Below are positions 55,331 to 64,000 of a DNA stretch of 64,000 nucleotides, one piece after another. The stretch comes from Litsea cubeba. Taxonomy: Eukaryota; Streptophyta; Magnoliopsida; Laurales; Lauraceae. The stretch is taken from positions 67,636,979 to 67,700,978 of the forward strand of contig CM022944.1 of the NCBI GenBank assembly GCA_012931725.1, in the 5' to 3' direction. The notes under the pieces were generated by a model. It was not told the DNA's origin. It ran no database searches and worked only from the letters and a program-made list of their open reading frames with translations. A program made the translations under genes and the position numbers. The number at the start of each line of letters is the position of its first letter. Positions within the stretch are counted from its first letter, which is position 1.

Positions 55331-56395
55331 AATCCTCCACTTCCAGCGGGTAAGGCAAGTATGGGTGCTGTAGTCAACCGGGTCTTCAGCTCTTGGAAAC
55401 TCCTTTCACACCCTTCCGTCCACACAAACGGAATATCCTTCCTGGTCAACTTAGTTAACGGAGATGCTATGGTAGAGAATCCTTTCACGAATCTCTTGTA
55501 GTAACCTGCAAGTCCAAGGAAACTGCGAATTTCTGCTACATTCCGCGGGCTACTCCAATTAACAACTGCAGCAATCTTCTTGGGATCCACTGTCAGTCCT
55601 TCCTTGGAGACAATGTGGCCCAAAAATGCCATTTGCTCCAACCAAAACTCACATTTGCTCAACTTAGCATACAGTTGGTTCTCCCTCAAAACCTGTAAAG
55701 ATGTTCTCAACTGATGCTCATGCTCCTCCTTAGTCTTCGAGTACACCAATACATCATCTATGAAGACAACTACAAACTGATCCAAGAAAGGAGCAAATGC
55801 CTTATTCATCAATGCCATAAAAATTGCTGGAGCGTTTGTCAACCCGAAAGGCATCACGAGAAACTCAAAATGGCCATATCTCGTCCGGAATGTAGTCTTA
55901 GGAACATCCTCGTTTCTGACTCGCAATTGATGGTAATAGGAACGGAGATCTATCTTCGAAAAGAATTGGGCTCCCTGCTAACGGGTACTTGTTCTTAACA
56001 GTCACCTGATTCAACTATCTGTAATCTATACACATCCTCATAGTCCCGTCCTTCTTCTTCACAAATATCACCGGAGCTCCCCACGGTGAAACACTGGGCC
56101 TGATAAAACCCTTATCCAACAGATCTCCTATCTGAGTCTTCAACTCTTTCAATTCTGCTGGTGCCATCCTATAAGGGACCTTTGAGATAGGTGTTGTACC
56201 TGGCTGTAATTCTATCATGAAATCCAACTCATGGACAGGTGGCAAACCAGGGATCTCATCCGGAAACACATCCGGGAATTCTCGCACCACTGAAATCTCA
56301 TCAACAGACTTGGACTCTTTGTCTTCCGCAATAAATGCAATAAAGCATTCGCAACCGCTCCTCATCAACCGCTCTGCCTTCAATGCAGAAATCAC
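55331..56395 (-). pseudogene. Reverse transcriptase of Tekay element E
   Basis: DVFPDEIPGLPPVHELDF, then KGFIRPSVSPWGAPVIFVKKKDG and RMCIDYR begin the palm and fingers; a CAG-to-TAG stop follows, then a deletion of about 26-30 bp with frameshift near 55975, then VMPFGLTNAPAIFMALMN and the catalytic VVVFIDDVLVYS. Thumb sequence FLGHIVSKEGLTVDPKKI and LGLAGYYKRFVKGFS completes it. Catalytic aspartates are retained, but the gene is broken. Confidence 0.9.
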
Positions 56396-56488
56396 CCGAG
56401 TGGAGATGGGCTTTTCAGCTCAAATAAACTCAACACTATGATCTGCACTCTGTAACTTCACGGTCTTGTTAAAACAATCTAACACTGC

Positions 56489-57076
56489 TCAGTTCGTAGC
56501 TAACCAATCCATACCAAGTATCACATCAAACTCAGCCATTGGTAAGACGATCAAACTGACGGTCAGCTGAACTTCCCCAATCTGAATACTACACCTAGGG
56601 TAGATAACATTACAAGTTACATGTCTACCTACAGGGGTGGCTACTATTAACTCATATGGTAGTATCTCCTTATCCTCCCCCAAGTGAAGTGCAAAAACTG
56701 GTGCAACAAACGAGTGTGTGGATCCAAAATCAAACAGAACTTTAGCATCAAATCCACAAACTAAAAGTGTACATTCGATGACATTCCCTGTAGCCTCTGC
56801 TTCCTCATGCGTCAGAGCATAAGCTCTCCATGCCTGCTGGGGACGCTGCTGATGATACTGCTGCGGTGGTCTCTGACCACGACCCTGGAATCTGGGTGCT
56901 GGGGGTCTCTGCTGATATTGCTGCTGAGGTACTAGAGGGCGCTGCTGTGGTGGCTGAGGTGGTCGGACAATCATCTGCTGCTGCTGTGGCCTAGCCTGTG
57001 CCGGAGGCATCTGTCTCAATGGCTGTGCAGGATGTGGTGGCCTGGGTGCCGGAGCTGGGAATGCTAGTGGTGCCAC
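56489..57076 (-). pseudogene. Protease of Tekay element E
   Basis: After a Pro/Gln-rich spacer (PAPAPRPPHPAQPL ... QQQYQQRPPAPRFQGRGQR), the aspartic protease domain shows GFDAKVLFDFGSTHSFVAP and later FDVILGMDWLATN. The catalytic triad, normally DSG or DTG, here reads DFG, so the enzyme would be inactive. The frame stays open for 195 codons. Confidence 0.85.
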
Positions 57077-58072
57077 TCCTGTCTTCCCTGGGCAATTGCG
57101 AATGTTATGCCCTGGGTCTCCACAATGGAAACATGCCCCTGACTGTTTCTTGCAATCACGACCATAATGATTTCCTCTACAATGGATGCAAGAGATTCGT
57201 TGTGGCTGTTGTCAGAGTGTAGGCTCAAACCGTAGCCTCTTAGGCGCTGGTTGCTGATACAACAGGGACGAAGAACCCTATGACCTGGGCTAAGGTATCA
57301 ATGCTAATATCCTCTGCTACTCCAAAACAATCACATTTTTCAGGGACTCCTCTGCCTAATATGCTTCCTTGACTACATCATCATAGTTGGTCAGTCTGCT
57401 GCGCTGAACCTACATCTTGATGTCTGCTTGCAGCCCCTTAATAAACCTCCGGACTCTCTCTGACTCTGGCTGAATCAGACTCTCAGCAAATCGGGATAGA
57501 TGGGTGAAGGCAATCTCATAATCCTGCACTGGTGAATCACCCTGTACCAGCCACTCAAACTCCTCCATCTTCTGATCCCTATAGTGCTCTGGGATGAATT
57601 TCTTCTGGAACTGCTCAGTGAAGGTCTTCCAGGCTACATCTTCAGCGATTGCCTCATACGTGTGCTTGGTGGTCTTCCACCATCTCTCAGCTGCCCCACG
57701 GAACATGTGAGCTGCAAGCTGCACCTATTGGATGCCCATGCACCGAAACACCTCATAGATTTTCTCCATCTGGACTACCCACTCATCTGCAATAGCGGGG
57801 TCCTCAATACCATGGAACTCAGGTGGGAATCTCTTCCTGAACTTCTCAACCAGCTCATTGAGATCATACTCTTTGGTCTGTGGCTGGCCCACCTTCTGCA
57901 CTACCTCAAGCATCTGTGCTTGGAACACAGCCTAGTCCTCATTCTGCTTTTGGCTCTGCTCAGCCATATATTTCTAGGACTGGATGAAGGCTGCCATGAA
58001 CTGATGAAATTGGTTCTCGGCGCCATTCTGAGAGGAACTACCCTCACCTCGGGTATTATGTCTACCAGCCAT
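57077..58072 (-). pseudogene. Gag of Tekay element E
   Basis: Starts MAGRHNTRGEGSSSQNGAEN at 58072. Capsid core: PPEFHGIEDPAIADEWVVQMEKI, then AAERWWKTTKHTY and FKKKFIPEHYRDQKMEEF (read as FQKKFIPEHY), then LSRFAESLIQPESERVRRFIKGL. A zinc knuckle CFHCGDPGHNIRNC ends it (about 57090-57135), preceded by CIHCRGNHYGRDC, a second knuckle-like segment. At least five stops, mostly TAG in place of CAG. Confidence 0.88.
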
Positions 58073-58224
58073 AATCCTGTAAAATATTCAAGGTTAGTTT
58101 CTATATGCCCCAAGCTAATCAAACAATACTAGAAAATAATACTAAGAGATCAGCCTACTGACTAATGGAATCCTCACACGCGTCCTATGGTTTCTAAAAA
58201 TTTTACCCTGAGAAACCAACCAAT

Positions 58225-58236
58225 GCTCTGATACCA
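58225..58236 (-). other. Primer binding site of element E (initiator tRNA-Met)
   Basis: Minus strand TGGTATCAGAGC, three bases after the end of the 5' LTR at 58240. Confidence 0.93.
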
Positions 58237-58637
58237 TCATGTCACGTCCCCCGAACCCGATTAAAAAATAAACCGGATCCGGAGAGTGAAATTTAGGACT
58301 AATTAATTTTTTTTCCTTTAATCCCAAAGATCGTAAGTCAGCTGTGAGGATATTACATTTCAAGCCTCAAGACATTAATAAATTACGGAATTCATACAAA
58401 TCTAGGCATATGGAATATCAAAACGATGAATAATAGCTTCTCATAAATATTAAAGTTGCAAGAATGAATAAACAAAACCAACCAAAGAGTTAATTTATTT
58501 ACAATGGCCAACCCAATATCTAAGGCCATTAAAAGAAACTCAAGTCGATGAAATAAAGTTCAACGAGAGAAATAAATAAAGAATGTAATCTAATGTAGTC
58601 CCATATGAATCTCTCTCTAGTGCCCGGTATGATGATG

Positions 58638-58735
58638 CTACTCTACGTCATCGGCATGCCACTCTTGTGCCTCCTCTGCTGGTTGGAGATCCTCAGTGAT
58701 CTCCTCACCAGCCTGCTCCTCGTAGTAGTAGTAAC
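58638..58735 (-). other. Short acidic reading frame near the 3' end of the E LTR
   Basis: After a ggtgtgcag junction, minus-strand sequence reads DTSGGYYYYEEQAGEEITED and ends AQEWHADDVE with TAG at 58638. LTR C has a related frame ending IEWQADDVM. See that entry; probably a small exon of LTR transcripts. Confidence 0.4.
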
Positions 58736-60002
58736 CACCTGAGGTGTCTGCACACCAAGGAGCAGAGTCAACGACATGTTGGGCAATAGATAAGCAATGC
58801 ATAATAAACATGACATGCATCAAATGTAGAATAATGACAAGTACATAATTATCTGAATACAAGGTAAGCGAAGCTAGGCATAAAGCGAGAATAATAATCC
58901 ATAGAAAAAATAACAGGAATCCTAACAAATTATCTAACAATAACTACTATCCATGCAATGCAAAAACAATAACAAGAGGGAGACTTCGAGGATGTCCAAG
59001 CCACCTCCCGGGGTACCAGTACAATCCAAGCAAGACTACTGATACCAAAGTCCGGCTCCAGTAGGATCCAAGCTCCCAGTCCTAGGAATAGTAGCACGGT
59101 CCAAGCCCACCCCCAACTATTCAATGCCATGGATGCCGTCCAAAGCCGACTGCCCACCCTGACAACCGAGTAACCGGTTAGTCATTAAACCCCAAACTGC
59201 AGATGGACATGATATGCAAACAATAATAGAGGTGTTCTGACACAAGGACAAACAAGACAAGCAAGTCTGGCTAGTTCCATGTACAAGACAAGATCTTAGG
59301 GATTATCTAATTCAAGACAATACAAGACAAGTGATCCACGTTATAATCCCTTTCATTGCTAGCCAGTCATGTTTATCAATACAAGATACAGGTTCCTAAG
59401 GTACACTCTAAGTCAGGTCCAAGTCCTAAATTCTATAAGAATTTATGTTTCATATATAATTAAGTATTTACGCCAAGAGAGTGTACAAGGAACAGTAACA
59501 ACAGATAAAGTCACAAGTCAAGGAAGAATTATAATCCAAACCTAGGCAAGTGGTGTCATCCCTATCTATCAGAGTGCATGTGAAAATTGAACCAATGATG
59601 ATTCTAGAGAAATCCCTTAGTGTACAATCATGTTAAGCATCTATTTAGACAATCCCATAAGCATTCGGTTAGACCATGTGTAATACACGAATACCTAGAC
59701 AACCCATCGAAGAACACCAAGGCACGTGCTTCGATTTTAATCCCCATTAATGGTCAAGTGAGAGTAAGTTTATGGTTTCCAATATCTAAAGCCCAAACCT
59801 AAGTTAAACAATCTCTTTCCCAAATAAACAAGAGTTGGATCATAATTTAAGTAATAACATCACTTCCCGATCTCTGATCGTAGTGAAAGTAGAACCATTG
59901 AATTTTACGTCTCGAGGGCTTTCCAACGGTATACAATACGTAGAAATCCAACGGGCGGATTAAAATTACAAGTCTCCTAAGTTTTAGTGACCATGCACCC
60001 TT

Positions 60003-60237
60003 CGATCGATCGTACCGAAGGTGCGATCGATCAGCACTGAACACCTCTTAGTTATGCGCAGTACGATTGATCGGACTGTGCGACCGATCGATCGGCACTA
60101 GGCACCTCCCAATTAGTTGAGAGTTTTCACAGAGCGATCGATCGAACTGTACGACCGATCGATCAGACTGTAAACGCTCACAGTTATCTGGGAACTGTTC
60201 ACTGTCCGATCGATCGCACAGGGCGACCGATCAATCG
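60003..60237 (-). other. Palindrome array in E 5' LTR (CGATCGATCG)
   Basis: Eight copies with centres at 60007, 60028, 60068, 60089, 60139, 60160, 60211 and 60232: four pairs, each exactly 21 bp centre to centre. Pair-to-pair steps are 61, 71 and 72 bp. Sequence between pairs is unrelated apart from repeated 'gcact.....cacctc' and 'gactgt' words. Confidence 0.92.
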
Positions 60238-61332
60238 GACATCGAATCCATAGCCCGAAAATGGGTCTCTGTCTCCATTCTCCTCCGGCCAATCTATGGC
60301 TAACCTGTAGAAAATGAGCCTCCATGCTCTCCCATTCATTCCATACATCACATTGACACCATTTCTAGCATGACACCATTTCTAGCAATTTAAGAAATTC
60401 TAAGATCTCCAATTAATAATTAAACCAACTCAAATTCCCAAAACCTAATCTAGTATATTAACCCAAATCAATAATAGATTAGGCTTGGAATTAGGGGAAT
60501 CTATCAAGAATCATAGCCAGATCAATAATAAAATAACATACATGTTTATAATGAAATGCAGATCTACTTGCCTCAACTAAGAAGAAGACAGGAATTGGGT
60601 GAAACTTGAGGAGAAGTCTTTCTACCCCGAAATCCACAATCTAACACAACCTATTACCAAGGAGAAGAAAAGAGAGGAAAAGATCGATATCAAACCTAAA
60701 TCTAACCAAAAGAAAAGATGATTGAAAGATGAGATTGTGAGAAGTCTTACCAAATCGGTACCAGAAGAAAGTGAAGATTGCGAGGAAGAAGTTTAACGGA
60801 TCGGGTCTTCAAGTAGGATCTTCTAGGGTAGAGTTCTGGCTTAAGAAAGGCAGAAGAAGAAATGGGGCTGCTGTTCTCTCTTTCGTTGCAGAGAAAGAAT
60901 AAGAGATTAGGATTAATCTCGTTTATGAAGAAGAGAGAGATAAAAAGACTAATTTGCTCATTTAGTGGGTCCGGTGAAGAATGGATCACTTGAAGGATTT
61001 CTGTTCGCCGGATCGTGACGAGTTAAGAGACAAAAATGATCAGTGCGACGAAATCTTTCCAATGAATCGAAAAATCACGGTGTGTGGAATATTTTGAAAA
61101 ACACTCAATTTTTCTTAAATTGCGAACTACCCCCTACTAGGATCAAACGAACTCAGAATCGTACGAAACTTCGCAGACACTAATCAAATGCTAAAAGAAA
61201 CTCGCTCATGATCTAAACCCACTTAAATATTTAAAATACAATTAAATAAAATAATAATAAATTAAACGGGTCAACGGGTCAGGTTTTGGGCCCAATTGAC
61301 CCAATAAGGTCACGGACCTTACAATGACCCAT

Positions 61333-62504
61333 CGTCAAGACCCCAAAACAGGATTAGGGATCGTGAAACTGAGAGTTAAGTAAAAATTATGTTTCTCGCA
61401 AGATCCGCGTGTGTGAGTATATTATGTTCCAACACACTCTGAATAATTTGGGAAAGCTTTCGTGGCGTTGCGACCCGAAGTCCGTGGCCATCAAATTCTG
61501 TGTCGCACTCAACCGCTAGCATAAACTATCATATCAACAATCATATCAGACTGGGATAAACCATCACAATAAAATACAGAGCTGACAGTAATAGGATATT
61601 ACATTCCCATATATGTTCAAGTTACAAATATCAATGTGTGCATTAATTACAATCCCGAGAAAAAGGCTAACAAAAGCCATACAATAACAAGCTAAATAAA
61701 CACTACCCCACATATGACGTAACTCAGATGTCAAGCTCAATGTCTATGTGACATAGCCGACAAACTACCTGCAACTCATGGCTCCATAGCCAACACAAGC
61801 ACTCATCTCAGGCGAAGAAGTCTGAACCTTAGTACTAAAGTAGTGGGTCAGACACGACGGTCTGGCAGGTGGGTGAAAAGATATAAACAATATGCTGAAT
61901 GATAAAACATGTAATAAACCATGTTATCTGATAAAAAAATTATACAAAATTAAAAATGTATAGGAAATCATGAATATCTGAAAAAATCCTATATTCATAT
62001 AAAACGGGTATAAAACATGAATATTTGACAAAACATGTATTCCTTTAAAGCATGTATAAAACATGGACATTTGATAAATCGGGGATTCATTTAAAGCATG
62101 TATAAATAATGAATTTCATAAAAGGTAATGCATCATTTATTAAGAAAAGACATGATCAATATAAAGTAGTAAAGGTACCAAGGACCAGGAGCTGTCAAGA
62201 TGGCAACACACAAAGCTTAATCCTCTCTCACTAAAGTGATGAGAGCTATCGGGGCGTTGACCTCAGTCACACGAGGTGAGGAGAGTCAACGATATATATA
62301 TACATATAGCTAGACAAGACCACGGCCGCAGAACCGGGTAACGGGACAAGATCCAACTGCAGCTAGCGGGACAAAAGGGGGATCTCCAAGCTGGTGGATC
62401 AGACCGACAAGGTATATCCAAGCTTAGTGGTGCCGTTTCATAGGTATATGTAAGAAAACAAAATAAATACATGCATGCATTGATTGACTGTGCGTTCATT
62501 GCTC
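61333..62504 (-). mobile_element. LTR fragment F, relative of LTR C
   Basis: On minus it runs parallel to the 3' kilobase of LTR C (about 6180-6617 and 16391-17017), with the shared 'tgtgactgaggtcaa', 'cactttagtgagagagga' and 'gccagacc.tcgtgtctgac' blocks, and ends at 61333 with CGTCAAGACCCC in place of the TG terminus. Its 5' part is missing where the A-family LTR begins (62505). Nine bases separate it from the E LTR. Confidence 0.75.
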
Positions 62505-64000
62505 AGTGCTACCGAGGTCGGCGGACGTGGGAGTCTGTTTGATCAGACCCATTCGCGCCCGGGGGGCAGAAGTGGGTATCAACATTTTTTTGTGTGGGTG
62601 TGCCAGATTTTCTATTTTTACTTGGAATTGCAAGTGGTGATCCGGAGATTGACCTTCGCAAGTGAAAAGGAAATCAACTTCTTTCAAGTTTTCCATTGCA
62701 CGTATATTTAAGAAAAGAGACATTTTCTTGGTTTACCGTGAAAGGCGATTTTTTTGGCATTATAGTCGATTTTTGCCCTTTATAGCTGATTTTGGCGTTT
62801 ATAGCCGATTTTGTCGTTTATAGCCGATTTACAATTCTTATCAATAATGAAAGACAAGAGTTGTGATTTTTGTCTCTTTTGGAAAAATACAAAATACAAT
62901 GAAAAGCAAGAAAAGGAGGATCTAACTTCTCAGCAGATTGTGGGGGACTCGTTCAGATTGACGGTCGTAAGTCATATGTGGACTTCGCCATCATCCATGC
63001 AGATGAGAACAGAGGATGCTCTTGATTCGCTTGGCTTGACTATAACCTCAGATTTTTAGAGGACAAAGACCAAGAGGAGGTACTATGTCTAATAAAAAAA
63101 CTAAGTAGACGGGCTGAAAAGCCACGTCTAAGCCATTGGAGGCAGAAGGAGAAGGCAAGGACCTTGGGGGGTGGGGGATACCCCCTAAGGGACTTTTGTC
63201 ACCTTATAGCGGTGGCCGGTGCAGAACTTCAGCAGAGTTTTCTTTCTTCTTTCTCTCGAATTTTCTGTGCTTTTTTCTGATCTGGGATGTGATGTCTGTA
63301 TCTGATCTCTTTTTTCCGATCTTTTTCCGATCTGGATTTCTTTAGAGTACTCTCCTATTTATAGGCTCTTGGTAGCCATTTAGGAGATTTTATGGGCTTT
63401 AATCATCATTAAGCCGCATAATGGGAGGAGTTACAAGTTTTAATTCATTTATTTTGTAACTCCTTTTTATTGGCTTCTGATTGGCCGGTGGAGATTGAGG
63501 GCATTTAATCGCCTTTAATCGCCATGATGGGAGGAGTTTCATGGGTTAAATGCCATGAATCAATTGACTTGTAACTCTAGGATGCTTGCTTCTGATTGGG
63601 CCGTCCAAAGAAATGAATTAATGACTGCAATAAAGCTAGTCAATTAATCGCATTAAGTGGTCGCCGAGCAGTTGAAGAGTCGCGGGCCGTGCCGCGTCTT
63701 TTGGGATTCTTCTGGCAATGATCATCGATGGATCTTCATGTAGATCGACATCGGATGACCATGTAACTTCAGGTATTGGTTGCCAACAGCGGGTTGGTGC
63801 CATCTGTCCTGTCGATTTCTCGATCGGTCGGGTATAAAGCACACTTTTTTGGTTGACCGGTTGGCGATCAATGTTGATTTTGATACTCTTGATGATTGAC
63901 CCGTGATTTTGATGGATGTCAAAGGATTTGGTACCTCAAAAGTATGAAGTTTGAAAAATCCCAGGAGTCGGAATCTTTGAATCACAAAAAATGATGAAAA
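62505..64000 (-). mobile_element. A-family LTR, cut by the window end
   Basis: From tgctaccgaggtcggc onward it matches 18075-18985 and then 30661-31100, in that order, so it shows how the two truncated A LTRs fit together. It includes the ggcgtttatagccgattt repeat, a TATA box on minus (TATAAATAGG, about 63354-63363) and a doubled 'gggaggagtt...ttctgattgg' segment (63423-63600). Whether it is solo or part of an element beyond 64000 cannot be seen. Confidence 0.78.

Larger units (their letters stand above)
58240..61323 (-). mobile_element. 5' LTR of Tekay element E (3,084 bp)
   Basis: On minus it starts TGTAAGGTCCGTGACC (61323) and ends GGGGGACGTGACA (58240). Order on minus: promoter/leader 61300-60300, palindrome array 60237-60003, and near the end a short acidic reading frame. 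Substitutions against the 3' LTR are frequent, so the element is much older than B and I. Confidence 0.9.

Overview
The window is nuclear DNA of a flowering plant. The evidence is chromodomain Ty3/gypsy (Tekay/Del-like), Tat/Retand-like and Athila-like elements, Copia elements primed by initiator tRNA-Met, a PIF/Harbinger element, a plant-mobile-domain gene and plant-style splice sites. I cannot name the species. Almost every base belongs to a transposable element, usually nested inside another. No intact cellular gene is visible; one stretch (46.1-48.4 kb) looks low-copy and may hold a decayed FAR1-like 5' gene end.

Left part (1-18.07 kb). A decayed Tat-type gypsy element on + supplies an integrase C-terminus (1014-1524) and a 3' untranslated minisatellite of 58-bp units (about 3430-4160, resuming 17023-17240). 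Solo LTR H (1550-3362, target duplication CCGCA) sits in it. A 3.08-kb solo LTR, C (4165-17017, duplication CCCAT), sits in the minisatellite. Inside C lies the complete young element B (6618-16385, duplication GTATC). B has 3.85-kb LTRs, a PBS and a PPT, but only 2.07 kb of non-coding interior.

Middle part (18.07-39.66 kb). A rearranged Tat-like element, A, lies on the minus strand: 3' LTR, PPT, a minisatellite-rich 3' region carrying an antisense, intron-containing plant-mobile-domain gene, an integrase, remnants of protease and linker, gag, a tandem-repeat leader and a truncated 5' LTR. Reverse transcriptase and RNase H are gone. Its 5' LTR was hit by the very young Copia element I (31800-39334, duplication GGAGG), which keeps only a gag-like ORF.

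39.66-45.9 kb. This is the 3' end of a Tat-like element on + with an antisense gene of the 'putative gypsy-type transposon' family, then a PPT and an LTR. The antisense gene is broken by an Athila-like LTR joined to 52 nt of mature tRNA-Asp sequence and flanked by a 76-bp duplication. It may be the continuation of the Tat element at the left end.

Right part (45.9-64 kb). A SINE-like sequence; the low-copy stretch; a 3.3-kb PIF/Harbinger element with both genes decayed; an old Tekay chromovirus, E, on minus with a 3.08-kb 5' LTR, a full but mutated gag-pol ending in a chromodomain, and a truncated 3' LTR; an LTR fragment, F; and an A-family LTR running off the end.

The most notable signal: three LTR families with unrelated core motifs (B/C, E and Copia I) carry arrays of short GC-rich palindromes arranged in pairs. 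The palindrome sequence differs by family (CGCTCGAGCG, CGATCGATCG, GGTCGACC/GGTTAGCC), yet the centre-to-centre spacing within a pair is nearly constant at 21-22 bp, two helical turns.
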